Made by a program: the position numbers and the translations under genes | The notes under the pieces: model-generated | The model's input: the letters and a program-made list of their open reading frames with translations, nothing else | The model's database searches: none | Told to the model about the DNA's origin: nothing | In this document: positions 8,845-17,763 of the stretch, in pieces | Numbering within the stretch: position 1 is the stretch's first letter | Layout: each line of letters begins with the position of its first letter | DNA from: Rhodobacterales bacterium | Lineage (GTDB): Bacteria; Pseudomonadota; Alphaproteobacteria; Rhizobiales; Stappiaceae | DNA length: 64,000 bases | NCBI GenBank assembly: GCA_008107755.1 | Contig: VIRH01000097.1 | Span: forward strand, 62,001 to 126,000 | Direction of reading: 5' to 3'

Positions 8845-9573
8845 ATGAGCAAGGTCGCATTGGTCACCGGAGGCACCCGCGGAATTGGAGAGGCAATTTC
8901 GCGCGGTCTGAAAGATGCAGGCTACGCCGTTGCCGCCACTTACGCGGGCAACACGGAAAAGGCGGAAGCCTTCAAGGCGGAAACGGGAATTTACGTCTTC
9001 AAGTGGGATGTTTCCGATCCCGATGCCTGCGCGGAGGGCATTGCACAGGTCGAAAAAGACCTCGGCCCCGTCGAGGTTCTGGTCAACAACGCCGGGATCA
9101 CTCGTGACGGCATGTTCCACAAGATGAGTTTCGAGCAGTGGCGGGCGGTCCTGTCCACCAACCTCGACTCGATGTTCACGATGACCAAGCCGGTCATCAA
9201 CGGCATGCGCGAGCGCGCCTCCGGCCGCATCATCAACATCTCCTCGATCAACGGCCAGAAGGGTCAGATGGGCCAGTCGAACTACTCCGCCGCCAAGGCC
9301 GGCGTAATCGGCTTCACCAAGGCGCTGGCACAGGAAAACGCCTTCAAGGGCATTACCGTCAACTGCGTCTGCCCCGGCTACATCAACACCGACATGGTCG
9401 CCGCAATGCCGGAAAAGGTTCTTGAAAGCATCGTCGCCAACATTCCTGTCGGCCGCCTCGGCCAGCCGGAAGAGATCGCGCAGACGGTTGTCTACCTCGC
9501 ATCGGACGCGGCAGCCTTCATGACCGGCGCCGTGATGACCATCAACGGCGGCCAGTACATCGCCAACGGCTGA
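8845..9573 (+). CDS. phaB: Acetoacetyl-CoA reductase
   Basis: A 242-residue short-chain dehydrogenase reducing acetoacetyl-CoA to (R)-3-hydroxybutyryl-CoA with NADPH, the second step of polyhydroxybutyrate synthesis. It shows the dinucleotide motif GGTRGIG (9-15), NNAG (81-84) and the catalytic triad S134, Y147, K151 in the typical PhaB context INGQKGQMGQSNYSAAK. The start at 8845 is set by a strong AGGAGG; the open frame runs back to 8638, into phaA. It lies 118 bases after phaA with no terminator between. No PHA synthase gene is in the window. Confidence 0.96.
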   Translation: MSKVALVTGGTRGIGEAISRGLKDAGYAVAATYAGNTEKAEAFKAETGIYVFKWDVSDPDACAEGIAQVEKDLGPVEVLVNNAGITRDGMFHKMSFEQWRAVLSTNLDSMFTMTKPVINGMRERASGRIINISSINGQKGQMGQSNYSAAKAGVIGFTKALAQENAFKGITVNCVCPGYINTDMVAAMPEKVLESIVANIPVGRLGQPEEIAQTVVYLASDAAAFMTGAVMTINGGQYIANG

Positions 9574-9602
9574 ACCGCTGTCCGACGAAGGGCAGAGTTC
9601 CG

Positions 9603-9631
9603 GGAGGCGCCTTCGGGCGCCTCCTTCTTTT
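9603..9631 (+). terminator. Intrinsic terminator of phaAB
   Basis: A perfect 9-bp stem (GGAGGCGCC / GGCGCCTCC) with a TTCG tetraloop is followed by TTCTTTT. It begins 30 bases after the phaB stop. Confidence 0.9.
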
Positions 9632-9793
9632 GACGACCGTCGCCGGGCAACTGGAAGACATCACCGAAGGGTGTCCTCCCCGGCCTGTGGCGCATCAATG
9701 GTTTCCTGCACGGTGACCGTACCGGACAAGCAACGCGTCATCCGGGCGCCGGACGGTTTTGAGACAACGGATTGAAAACGAGGTCCGCCGCTT

Positions 9794-10546
9794 CTACTGG
9801 CCGGCCTCCGCGGGACCATTTTTCGGGCGGCGAAAGAACTTCCACAAGCGAGACATGGGATTGGGAGAAGCCGCCTCCGAGCGTCCCTCGTCCAGGCTGC
9901 GCACCTCCTCGACCTCCATTTCAAAGGCGGCGATCATGTCGACACGGCCATCGAGCAGCATGATGTTCTGACGTGTCGGCTGGAGTTTCAGCCGTCCTGT
10001 CAGAACCACCGGTTCGTAGACGTAATCCGCCTGGTTTCCGGATTTCACCACGTAGCGGATCATCTGGTTGGGCGGAGGCGCCGGCATGTGGCTGCACATG
10101 CCCTGCTCGGGAACAAGATACCCGTTCGCCTCTCCGGCCCCGCCTGGGCCTTCGACAGGTATCGCGTAGCCTGTGATGGTGATTGCCTTGCCCGTCAGCG
10201 ACGAATTGCCGGACAGAGACGCGACAGCGCGCTTGCGGGCGATTTCCTCGCGATGGCTGAGCAGCCAGTCGACATTGACCCCTTCCGCCGCCAGCATCGC
10301 TTCCTCGCGCTGGAGCCGGGCACGTAGATCCGCGTCGCTTGCGCCGGATGTCCCGCTGTCCAGCGCCTCGCGCAGCCGAAGCACCATTCCGAGCGACTGG
10401 AGCTGCCGGATGCTCAGCGCCTCGAAGGGATCTTCAAAGGAGGTTGAAGCCGGCCCCTTGAGGTCCGGCCAGTTGACCGGCATCGCGGCAAGAGCTGGTG
10501 CGCAGGCCATACCGGTCAAAAGCACGAGCAGAAATACACGTTTCAT
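9794..10546 (-). CDS. DUF3299 domain protein, secreted
   Basis: A 250-residue protein with a Sec signal peptide (MKRVFLLVLLTGMACAPALAA, cleavage after about residue 20). The C-terminal half carries the DUF3299 signature: GYAIPVEG, then PEQGMCSHMPAPPPNQMI with conserved Cys and His, then a beta-rich region. This family is found in periplasmic proteins of unknown role; the Cys-His-Pro block suggests metal or cofactor binding, which is inference. I chose the start at 10546 because GGGAG precedes it and the signal peptide begins there; an upstream ATG at 10600 would bury the signal. Confidence 0.75.
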   Translation of the reverse strand: MKRVFLLVLLTGMACAPALAAMPVNWPDLKGPASTSFEDPFEALSIRQLQSLGMVLRLREALDSGTSGASDADLRARLQREEAMLAAEGVNVDWLLSHREEIARKRAVASLSGNSSLTGKAITITGYAIPVEGPGGAGEANGYLVPEQGMCSHMPAPPPNQMIRYVVKSGNQADYVYEPVVLTGRLKLQPTRQNIMLLDGRVDMIAAFEMEVEEVRSLDEGRSEAASPNPMSRLWKFFRRPKNGPAEAGQ

Positions 10547-10723
10547 CCGGCACACTCCCGTCTCCTGCCTGCAGGCTTTCGTGTTTGCGAATCGCTCCAA
10601 GCCTGCCGTCTGCCTGCCCGGCAGGAAAGAACATTTTCGCGATTTACCGCGAGAATACTTGACCCTTCCGGCCCGGGTCTCCTATGTCCTGCGTAAGAGG
10701 CCAGACAAGGAACAGCCGGACCG

Positions 10724-11365
10724 ATGGAATTCGAACACGCCCCGAACGACCCGACCCGCAAGGAACTGTCGCCGCTTCTGAAGCTGGCGCTGGAACTCGG
10801 ACCGCTTGGAGTCTTCTTTCTGTTCAACTCCAGGGGCGAGCAGATCTCCGCCGCTTTCCCGGTGTTGCAGACAGTCGGCAAGCCGATCTTCCTGGCCACG
10901 GCCGCCTTCATGGTCGCCATCGCGATCTCCCTCGTGGTCTCGCTGATCCTCACGAAACGGCTTCCTGTCATGCCGCTGGTGTCCGGCGCCGTGGTGCTGG
11001 TATTCGGCGCCTTGACGCTGTGGCTGCATGACGAACTGTTCATCAAGCTGAAACCGACCATCGTCAACTGCCTGTTCGGCACGGTGCTGCTCGGCGGCCT
11101 TCTCTTCGGCAAGTCATTGCTCGGCTATGTCTTCGACAGCGCCTTCCGCCTGACCGACGAAGGCTGGCGGAAGCTGACGTTTCGCTGGGGCATCTTCTTC
11201 TTCGTGCTGGCCATCATCAACGAGATCGTCTGGCGCAGCTTCTCGACCGATTTCTGGGTCAGCTTCAAGGTCTTCGGCATGATGCCGATCACTTTGCTGT
11301 TCACGCTGACGCAGCTTCCCCTGATCCACAAATATGCAGTGACAGACGAGACCGAAAAGGTCTGA
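10724..11365 (+). CDS. yciB: YciB-type inner membrane protein (septation protein A family)
   Basis: A 213-residue protein with five or six predicted membrane helices. It begins with the family hallmark [18 protein letters not shown], and the C-terminal half carries [14 protein letters not shown] and [23 protein letters not shown]. In other bacteria YciB (IspZ/IspA in Shigella) affects envelope integrity and division; its mechanism is unclear. An AAGGAAC ribosome binding site precedes the ATG at 10724. It is divergent from the DUF3299 gene and convergent with the next membrane protein gene. Confidence 0.92.
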   Translation: MEFEHAPNDPTRKELSPLLKLALELGPLGVFFLFNSRGEQISAAFPVLQTVGKPIFLATAAFMVAIAISLVVSLILTKRLPVMPLVSGAVVLVFGALTLWLHDELFIKLKPTIVNCLFGTVLLGGLLFGKSLLGYVFDSAFRLTDEGWRKLTFRWGIFFFVLAIINEIVWRSFSTDFWVSFKVFGMMPITLLFTLTQLPLIHKYAVTDETEKV

Positions 11366-11454
11366 CGCGCCTGTCTGCGCCGTGGACGCCGCCAGGGTTC
11401 ACGACCCTCGCAACGACATCGATCTCCTCGCCTGACGCCACCTGAACCTGTCGG

Positions 11455-11877
11455 TCAGTGCATTTCGCCATGCCCGAAGGAGACGTCCCGGCGCGCGCCG
11501 GTGATGGAGATCGAGAAACCGGCGATCACGTCGATCAGCGATATCACCATCAGGATGAAGAAAAGCGACGTTGCCGCCACCGGCACGATCAGGAATTCCA
11601 CCAGATAGGCGACAAAGATCAGGACCGAGAACATGTGGTCCAAAAGCGTGAAGGTGCCGACACGGGTCGCCTTGAGAATTTCGATGAACAGGAAGAACAG
11701 GCCAAGCGTGATCAGGATATCGCTGGCCAGAAGTTCGAAGGTCGCTCCGGACACCATGTTGACGGTGATCACCGCATGCGCCCAGAAATCCGGCTGTGCG
11801 ACGCCGACCGTGAAGGCAAAGGCGTTGTAGATCAGGAAAGCGAAAAAGGTGAAAGGAACGGCTGAAAATAGGCGCAT
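11455..11877 (-). CDS. Four-helix membrane protein of unknown function
   Basis: A 140-residue protein with four hydrophobic segments (about 3-25, 45-67, 78-100 and 104-126). No catalytic motif is visible. The segment DILITLGLFFLFIEILKATRVGT is distinctive and probably lies at a membrane boundary. I do not recognise a named family. It stands alone, convergent with yciB. Confidence 0.7.
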   Translation of the reverse strand: MRLFSAVPFTFFAFLIYNAFAFTVGVAQPDFWAHAVITVNMVSGATFELLASDILITLGLFFLFIEILKATRVGTFTLLDHMFSVLIFVAYLVEFLIVPVAATSLFFILMVISLIDVIAGFSISITGARRDVSFGHGEMH

Positions 11878-12166
11878 CTGGTACTCCCGACACAGGTTGT
11901 CTTCATCAGACGGTGGGCCACGGCCTCTCGACAGGTCTCAAGCGGATCTCGCGGCCATGATCCTCATCCTTGGCAAGCACGCGAACGGCGCCTGAAAGTA
12001 ATGGGGAGTGGAATGTGCCGGATTGACCGCCGAGCCATTCAGGCGCGCCTGCGCCCTCGGGAGGAGGTTTCTGTCCGGATCCGAACCGTTTAGTTCCGCA
12101 AGATCAACCTGAGGATGATCCGCAGCTGGTCGGGAGCTGACACGAACAAAGAAGCCATTTCAAGAC
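11878..12166. other. Intergenic region upstream of the membrane protein gene
   Basis: About 290 bases between the four-helix membrane protein start and the rpmF terminator. I find no plausible ORF, tRNA or known RNA motif. It presumably contains the promoter of the minus-strand gene at 11455-11877. Confidence 0.35.
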
Positions 12167-12204
12167 GAAAGAAAAAGGCCGGCCTGTCGGAACAAGGCCA
12201 GCCT
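12167..12204 (-). terminator. Intrinsic terminator of rpmF
   Basis: Read on the minus strand, AGGCTGGCCT and AGGCCGGCCT form a 10-bp stem (one G-U pair) around a 9-base loop, followed by TTTTTCTTTC. It lies about 65 bases after the rpmF stop. Confidence 0.85.
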
Positions 12205-12268
12205 CAATCTTGTCTTGCCATGCGGCGATCCATACGACGATCATCCTGCAATCAGAGGAAAGCAGAGA

Positions 12269-12454
12269 TTATGCGTCGTCCTTTGCGGACAGGATCTGAC
12301 GGCCCCGGTACATGCCGGTCTTCAGGTCAACGTGATGCGGACGGCGAAGTTCGCCCGTATCCTTGTCCTCGACGTAGGTCGGCTGCTTCAGGGCGTCCGT
12401 GGAACGGCGAAAACCGCGCTTGGAGCGCGACGTTTTTCTCTTTGGAACGGCCAT
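12269..12454 (-). CDS. rpmF: 50S ribosomal protein L32
   Basis: A 61-residue ribosomal protein beginning [18 protein letters not shown], the alphaproteobacterial L32 signature, and ending with QILSAKDDA. The start at 12454 is preceded by GGAGA. The open frame extends upstream to 12571, but that part has no family similarity. No zinc-binding cysteines are present, as is usual in this group. A strong terminator follows and the mtgA gene lies upstream on the same strand. Confidence 0.96.
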   Translation of the reverse strand: MAVPKRKTSRSKRGFRRSTDALKQPTYVEDKDTGELRRPHHVDLKTGMYRGRQILSAKDDA

Positions 12455-12634
12455 TTTGTTTTTCTCCGTGGTCCATAACCGCGCGGCCCGGACCGGGTTA
12501 GCCCGGGGCGTGGCGGCACGCAGCGTGTTGGAATGCGCGGGGTTATACAGGCAACACAAGCGTTTTGCCACCCCATAAACGAAAATTTCTTTGGCGGGCT
12601 CGCACAGCCGCCTGTGTCCCGTCGAGGAGACGCC

Positions 12635-13378
12635 TCAACCGGGCAGCACGCAGCCGAATATCGAGCCTGCCCCTTGTACCCTGGCGACATTGGTGGCCGC
12701 AAGGCGTCTGTGCCCTCCGGACGGCCTAGCAGGGTTGCGCACCAGCGGATTTGGCAGGGCGGTCGCAAGACGGGCGGCCTCGGTGCGGTTGAGGTCCTTC
12801 GCGGGTTTTCCGAACCAGGCCTGCGCAGCCGCCTCGGCACCAAAGATGCCTTCGCCCCATTCGGCAATGTTGAGATAGATCTCCAGAATGCGCCGCTTCG
12901 TCAAAATGGCGTCCAGCATCAGCGCCAGCGGCAGCTCCAGACCCTTGCGGATATAGGACCGCTCCCCCCACAGAAACAGGTTCTTGGCGGTCTGCATGGT
13001 GATGGTGCTTGCCCCGCGCGGGGTTTCGCCGTCGCTGAGCGCCTCGACCTGCTCCTGCAGGACATCCCATTCCACGCCGTGGTTCTCGCAAAAGCCGCTG
13101 TCCTCGGACGTTATCACCGCCCGCACCAGATTGGGGGAGATCTCGTCGAGCGACACCCATTGCCGGTCAACCCACAGGAACTGGACGTAACGCGAGATCA
13201 TCAGAGTGCTCACAGGCGGCACGAAGGAATAGATCACGGTCAGGATGGGCGGCAGGAGAATGAGAACGAGCAGAAGCTTGAACAGGCTCTTGCGCAGCAT
13301 CCGGAAGATGCTCCTGCCTTTTCCGGCGGACCGTCCGGACTCTGCCCTTTCTCCCGTCGGCGGCTTAACTCTTGCCAT
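12635..13378 (-). CDS. mtgA: Monofunctional biosynthetic peptidoglycan transglycosylase
   Basis: A 247-residue GT51 glycosyltransferase polymerising lipid II into glycan strands. A short basic cytoplasmic tail precedes one membrane anchor (about 32-54). The GT51 site follows: E92 in ITSEDSGFCENHG, then STITMQTAKNLFLW and KRRILEIYLNIAEWG with the second conserved Glu. No transpeptidase domain is present, so it is the monofunctional type. Its start overlaps the end of the upstream fatty-acid-synthase-like gene by 14 bases, so the two are translationally linked. Confidence 0.95.
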   Translation of the reverse strand: MARVKPPTGERAESGRSAGKGRSIFRMLRKSLFKLLLVLILLPPILTVIYSFVPPVSTLMISRYVQFLWVDRQWVSLDEISPNLVRAVITSEDSGFCENHGVEWDVLQEQVEALSDGETPRGASTITMQTAKNLFLWGERSYIRKGLELPLALMLDAILTKRRILEIYLNIAEWGEGIFGAEAAAQAWFGKPAKDLNRTEAARLATALPNPLVRNPARPSGGHRRLAATNVARVQGAGSIFGCVLPG

Positions 13379-14585
13379 TCAATTCCCGTTCATTGTCGAC
13401 AATAAAGTCGCGTCGTATCGGCACCGCATCCCGCTCCCGCGAGACCAGGAGCTGGAACACCATGTTGGACCCGTGCAGAAACCCGAGTTCAACCGCACAG
13501 AGATAAAACTCCCACATTCTGCAGAAAGTTTCATCGTAGAGCGTGACCGCCTCGTCCCGCCGTGCCTCGAACCTGCGCCGCCAGTCACGGATCGTGTAGT
13601 AATAGTGCAGCCGCAGGATCTCCGCATCGCAGACCCATAACCCGAGCCGTTCGGTCGAGGCAAAGACTTCCGACATTGCCGGAACGTAACCACCGGGAAA
13701 AATGTATTTGCGGATGAAGGGCCCGGTGGTCCCGGGAGGGGTCATGCGACCGATGGAATGAATGACCGCGTAGCCGCTCTCCGTCAGGCACCTGCGGATC
13801 TGGCCGAAATAGGCGTCCAGATGACCGATCCCGACATGTTCCATCATGCCGACCGAGATGATCCGGTCGAACTGCCCCTCGAACTCACGGTAATCCTTGA
13901 GAACAAAGGTCACCCGGTCCTCCACCCCTGCAGCCTTGACCCGCTCCTCGGCGATCTTCACCTGCTCCGGAGACACGTTCAGGGAGGTCACCCGTGCGCC
14001 GGCCTGGGCCATGCGGATGGCGAGGGATCCCCAGCCGCCCCCGATTTCCAGAACCTCCATGTCGGGCTTCAGGTCGAGCTTCGCCACAAGATGCGTCAGC
14101 TTCGCGGCCTGAGCCGCTTCCAGACTGTCGTCGCCAGTGTCGTAATAGGCGCAGGAATAATTCAGCCCCTCGTCCAGAAACAGCCGGTAGAGATCCGTCG
14201 AGAGATCATAGTGGTGACGTGCCTGCGACTTCGCGCGCTCGACGCTGTTCTTCTGGTGGTTCCGTCGAAACGCCTTCCAGCCCTTCCGCAGCAGCCCCTG
14301 CACCGGATTGGCGCCGAGGGGAGCACGGTTGATCGAGAACAGATACATGAAGTCGTAGCAGGTCGAGCCCTCCTCCATGGTCAGCGTGCCGTCCATATAA
14401 GCCTCGCCCGCGGCAAGTTCCGGATTGAAAAACAGCGACCGGTAGAGCTTCCTGTCATGCAGGCGGATGGTGACCGTCGGCCCGTCTTCGCCAGATCCGA
14501 ACTCATGGAGACCTCCGTCGACGTCATAAACGCGCATGCGGCCCCGTTTGACGAACGACCGCAGGAGGCTGGACAGCAATTTCAT
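13365..14585 (-). CDS. cfa: Cyclopropane-fatty-acyl-phospholipid synthase family methyltransferase
   Basis: A 406-residue SAM-dependent enzyme of the family that methylenates unsaturated acyl chains in membrane phospholipids. It has an N-terminal lipid-binding region (to about 120), the family hallmark HHYDLS (124-129), YSCAYY (143-148), the SAM site VLEIGGGWGSLA (178-189) and a C-terminal LRLHYYYTIRDWRRRFE block. The start at 14585 has GGAG upstream; the frame is open to 14663 without similarity. It overlaps mtgA by 14 bases. Alternative family activities exist (for example C-methylation giving methylated fatty acids), so the exact product is uncertain. Confidence 0.88.
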   Translation of the reverse strand: MKLLSSLLRSFVKRGRMRVYDVDGGLHEFGSGEDGPTVTIRLHDRKLYRSLFFNPELAAGEAYMDGTLTMEEGSTCYDFMYLFSINRAPLGANPVQGLLRKGWKAFRRNHQKNSVERAKSQARHHYDLSTDLYRLFLDEGLNYSCAYYDTGDDSLEAAQAAKLTHLVAKLDLKPDMEVLEIGGGWGSLAIRMAQAGARVTSLNVSPEQVKIAEERVKAAGVEDRVTFVLKDYREFEGQFDRIISVGMMEHVGIGHLDAYFGQIRRCLTESGYAVIHSIGRMTPPGTTGPFIRKYIFPGGYVPAMSEVFASTERLGLWVCDAEILRLHYYYTIRDWRRRFEARRDEAVTLYDETFCRMWEFYLCAVELGFLHGSNMVFQLLVSRERDAVPIRRDFIVDNERELNGKS

Positions 14586-14610
14586 CAGGCGTTTCTCCAG
14601 AAATGGACAG

Positions 14611-14660
14611 AATAAAAATTCGGCACCGCCCCGGTCACACCACCGGGACGGCGCATTTTT
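14611..14660. terminator. Bidirectional terminator-like hairpin in a divergent promoter region
   Basis: A stem from 14623-14635 to 14642-14654 (13 positions, two mismatches, 6-base loop) is flanked by ATTTTT on the plus strand and, read on the minus strand, by AATTTTTATT. It lies between two divergently transcribed starts (cfa-like and ispA), where a terminator is not expected. It could attenuate transcription or shield the two units from each other. Confidence 0.55.
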
Positions 14661-14746
14661 CAAATTCGAGCCTTGACGATACAGCGATTTGGTTTCAGGG
14701 AAACCCGGGCTTTCAAAAAGTTGTCGTCATCCGCCTGGAGCACACC

Positions 14747-15652
14747 GTGACCATTGACCTGAAGCAGCATCTGTCGACGCGGGCCGCGCGGATCGAAGCC
14801 GTGCTGACGTCCCTTCTCGACGGCGCCGCGCTTCCGGGGGAAACCGCTCGTCCGCCGCGCCTCGTTGCCGCCATGCGCCATGGCGCATTGAACGGCGGCA
14901 AGCGGCTGCGGCCCGTGCTGATGATCGAAACCGCCGCCATGTTCGGACGTTCCGACGACGGCGTCGTCCAGGCGGCTTGCGCGCTGGAACTGGTCCATTG
15001 CTATTCGCTCGTTCACGACGATCTTCCGGCCATGGATGACGACGATCTGCGCCGCGGCCTGCCGACAGTGCACAAGGCTTACGACGAGGCGAGCGCCATT
15101 CTGGCGGGTGATTCGCTCCTGACACTGGCCTTCGATGTCGTTGCCGAAGAAACCGTGCACGAGGACGCCGGCGTGCGGCTTCGCCTGTCGCGCGATCTCG
15201 CCCGCGCCTCCGGCCTCGGCGGTATGGCCGGCGGACAGATGCTGGACCTGGAATCGGAACATCGCGCGCGCAGCGAGGACGAGATCCGTCTTCTGCAGTC
15301 CATGAAGACCGGCGCTCTCCTGCGCTATGCCTGCCGCGCCGGAGCGGTGCTTGCCGATGCGGCCGAAGACGACATCGACCGCCTGACCCGTTTCGGCGAG
15401 GTCATCGGCCTTGCCTTCCAGCTTGCAGACGATCTTCTGGACGTTGAGGCGAGCCCGGAAACCATGGGCAAGGCAACCGGCAAGGATGCGGAAGCCGGCA
15501 AGGCAACCCTGGTCGGGCTCTGGGGCATCGAAAAGACTAGGGCCGAACTGAACAGACTGGTCAAGGAAGCCGCGGAGCTGCTGAAACCTTTCGACGAGCG
15601 TGCCGAAGTGCTTGCAGCCCTTGCGAGCTATATCGTCAGCCGGACAAACTGA
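14747..15652 (+). CDS. ispA: Polyprenyl (farnesyl) diphosphate synthase
   Basis: A 301-residue trans-prenyltransferase condensing isopentenyl diphosphate with allylic diphosphates. The first aspartate-rich motif is DDLPAMD (91-97), the bacterial FPP synthase type with four spacer residues. GGKRLRP (50-56) and the second motif FQLADDLLD (near 230) are intact, as is GKATGKDAEAGKAT. I chose the GTG at 14747 because GGAG precedes it at good spacing and the protein then has family length; the frame is open from 14603. Chain length (C15 or C20) cannot be set from sequence with certainty. It converges on the prephenate dehydrogenase gene. Confidence 0.9.
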   Translation: MTIDLKQHLSTRAARIEAVLTSLLDGAALPGETARPPRLVAAMRHGALNGGKRLRPVLMIETAAMFGRSDDGVVQAACALELVHCYSLVHDDLPAMDDDDLRRGLPTVHKAYDEASAILAGDSLLTLAFDVVAEETVHEDAGVRLRLSRDLARASGLGGMAGGQMLDLESEHRARSEDEIRLLQSMKTGALLRYACRAGAVLADAAEDDIDRLTRFGEVIGLAFQLADDLLDVEASPETMGKATGKDAEAGKATLVGLWGIEKTRAELNRLVKEAAELLKPFDERAEVLAALASYIVSRTN

Positions 15653-15664
15653 ACCGCAGAGCCG

Positions 15665-16609
15665 TTACTCCGCCGGCGCGTCGGCTCCGTCCTTGGCATG
15701 GCGCCCGAAATCCGGTTCGTCCGTTTCCTGACCCGCCTCGATGATCGAGCGGCGAATGCCGCGGGTGCGGGTGAACAGGTCGAACAGCATGTCTCCGTCC
15801 CCCCAGCGGATCGCCCGTTGAAGCGCCGACAGATCCTCGGAGAACCGGGACAGCATCTCCAGGATCGCATCCTTGTTGTGCAGACAGACATCCCGCCACA
15901 TGGTCGGATCCGAAGCTGCAAGTCGGGTGAAATCGCGGAAACCGGACGCGGAATACTTGATGACTTCCGACTTGGTGACCGTTTCCAGGTCGTCCGCCGT
16001 CCCGACGATGTTGTAGGCGATGAGATGGGGCAGATGCGAAACGATCGCCAGCACGAGATCGTGGTGCCGCGCGTCCATGGTGTCGACATCAGAGCCGCAG
16101 CCCTGCCAGAAGGCGGTCAGTTTATCGATTGCTTCCCGGTTCGCGCCTTCCGGCGGCGTCAGGATGCACCAGCGGTTTTCGAAGAGGGTCGGAAACCCCG
16201 CGTCGGGCCCGGACTGCTCCGTACCGGCAATCGGGTGGCCCGGGATGAAGTGAACGCCCTCGGGCACATGCGGACTGACCTGATCGACCACCGATCCCTT
16301 GGTTGAGCCCACATCGGTCAGCACCGCGCCCTTTTTGAGCGCTGGGGCGATCCATTTCGCAACCGCTTCGTTTGCCCCCACCGGGACGCACAGGATCACG
16401 AGATCGGCGCCTTCCACCGCGACGGCCGCATCCAGTTCATAGCGGTCACCAAGACCCAGTTCCTCCGCCCGCTGCAAGGTGGCGGGCGAACGGGTCGAAA
16501 TGGCAATTTCCTTCGCCAGACCGCGCTGACGCGCCGCCCGGGCAAGGGAGGATCCGATCAGGCCGATTCCGATAAGGGCCATGCGCTCGAAAATGGGAGC
16601 TCCGGTCAT
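15665..16609 (-). CDS. tyrC: Prephenate/arogenate dehydrogenase family protein
   Basis: A 314-residue NAD(P)-dependent dehydrogenase of tyrosine synthesis, converting prephenate (or arogenate) by oxidative decarboxylation. The Rossmann motif is GIGLIGSS (13-20). The family block GHPIAGTEQSGPDAG carries the substrate-contacting His, and AIVSHLPHL follows. No chorismate mutase or ACT domain is fused. It is the third gene of an operon with chorismate mutase and hisC; hisC stops 17 bases upstream. Confidence 0.93.
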   Translation of the reverse strand: MTGAPIFERMALIGIGLIGSSLARAARQRGLAKEIAISTRSPATLQRAEELGLGDRYELDAAVAVEGADLVILCVPVGANEAVAKWIAPALKKGAVLTDVGSTKGSVVDQVSPHVPEGVHFIPGHPIAGTEQSGPDAGFPTLFENRWCILTPPEGANREAIDKLTAFWQGCGSDVDTMDARHHDLVLAIVSHLPHLIAYNIVGTADDLETVTKSEVIKYSASGFRDFTRLAASDPTMWRDVCLHNKDAILEMLSRFSEDLSALQRAIRWGDGDMLFDLFTRTRGIRRSIIEAGQETDEPDFGRHAKDGADAPAE

Positions 16610-16626
16610 CAGCTCGTGGTCTTCTT

Positions 16627-17763
16627 TCAGTCTTTTTGCAGGAAATCTTTCAGATGCGCGACGACGGTCCGGTTCGCTTCTTCCGAGCCGACGCTCATCC
16701 TGAGGGCATTCGGCAGGCCGTAGTTGCCGACGAGGCGAAGCACGCAGCCCCGCTCCAGCAGATAGGCGTCGGCATCCGGCGCCCGCTTGCCGTCCTCGTC
16801 CGGGAAATGCATCAGAACGAAATTTCCGACGCTCGGCGTCACCTTGAGCCCGAGCGCTTCAAGCTCTCCCGTCAGCCACGGCAACCATTTTTCGTTGTGG
16901 TCGACCGAGCGTGCGACGAATTCCTTGTCCTTCACGGCGGCAACACCGGCGGCAATCGCCATGCCGGAAACATTGAACGGTCCGCGAATGCGGTTCATCG
17001 CGTCAATGACGTGCGCCGGGCCATAGCCCCAGCCAAGGCGAAGATTGGCCAGACCGTAGATCTTGGAGAAGGTCCGTGCCATGACGACGTTTTCCGACGT
17101 TGCGGCCAGTTCCATGCCGCTTTCATAGTCGTTGCGGCGGACATATTCCGCGTAGGCGGCATCCAGCACCAGAAGCACCGTCGACGGCAGCCCCTCGTGC
17201 AGCCGCTTGATCTCGTCAAACGGCAGATAGGTGCCGGTCGGATTGTTCGGATTGGCGAGGAAGACGACCTTGGTCTTGTCGCTCACCCGAGCCAGAATGG
17301 CATCCACATCGGTGGTGAGGTCCTGCTCGGGTGCGACCACCGGCGTCGCGCCGGCAGCCCGAATGGCGATGTCATAGACCAGGAAGCCGTGCTCGGAATA
17401 GATCGCCTCGTCGCCCGGGCCGAGATAGGCATAGGCGAGCATTGACAGGATTTCGTCCGACCCCGCGCCGCAGATGATGCGGTCGGCGCTGAGGCCGTAG
17501 GCTTCGCCGATCGCGGCCCGCAGCTCCGTTGCGGCTCCGTCCGGATAGAGTTCCAGATTGCGCGCGACACCTTCGACCGCCGCCTGCACCGAACGGCTGG
17601 TGCCGAGCGGCGTTTCGTTGGACGAAAGCTTGTGGATCGTCTTGCCGTGCGATCCCTTGGATTTTCCCGGGACATAGGCAGCGATGTCCAGCACGCCGGG
17701 TTTCGGCTGCGGACGATTGGCGTTTGCGTTTTTCACCTGATCCATCTTGCTCATCTCATTCAT
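16627..17763 (-). CDS. hisC: Histidinol-phosphate aminotransferase family (HisC2-type)
   Basis: A 378-residue fold-type I PLP enzyme. The Schiff-base lysine is K234 in [22 protein letters not shown] (171-178) and the DAAYAEYV block bind PLP. The family transaminates histidinol phosphate, and many members also act on aromatic keto acids. Placed between chorismate mutase and prephenate dehydrogenase genes, it more likely supplies phenylalanine or tyrosine transamination, which is inference from context. Its ATG overlaps the chorismate mutase stop by one base (TAATG), indicating translational coupling. Confidence 0.93.
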   Translation of the reverse strand: MNEMSKMDQVKNANANRPQPKPGVLDIAAYVPGKSKGSHGKTIHKLSSNETPLGTSRSVQAAVEGVARNLELYPDGAATELRAAIGEAYGLSADRIICGAGSDEILSMLAYAYLGPGDEAIYSEHGFLVYDIAIRAAGATPVVAPEQDLTTDVDAILARVSDKTKVVFLANPNNPTGTYLPFDEIKRLHEGLPSTVLLVLDAAYAEYVRRNDYESGMELAATSENVVMARTFSKIYGLANLRLGWGYGPAHVIDAMNRIRGPFNVSGMAIAAGVAAVKDKEFVARSVDHNEKWLPWLTGELEALGLKVTPSVGNFVLMHFPDEDGKRAPDADAYLLERGCVLRLVGNYGLPNALRMSVGSEEANRTVVAHLKDFLQKD

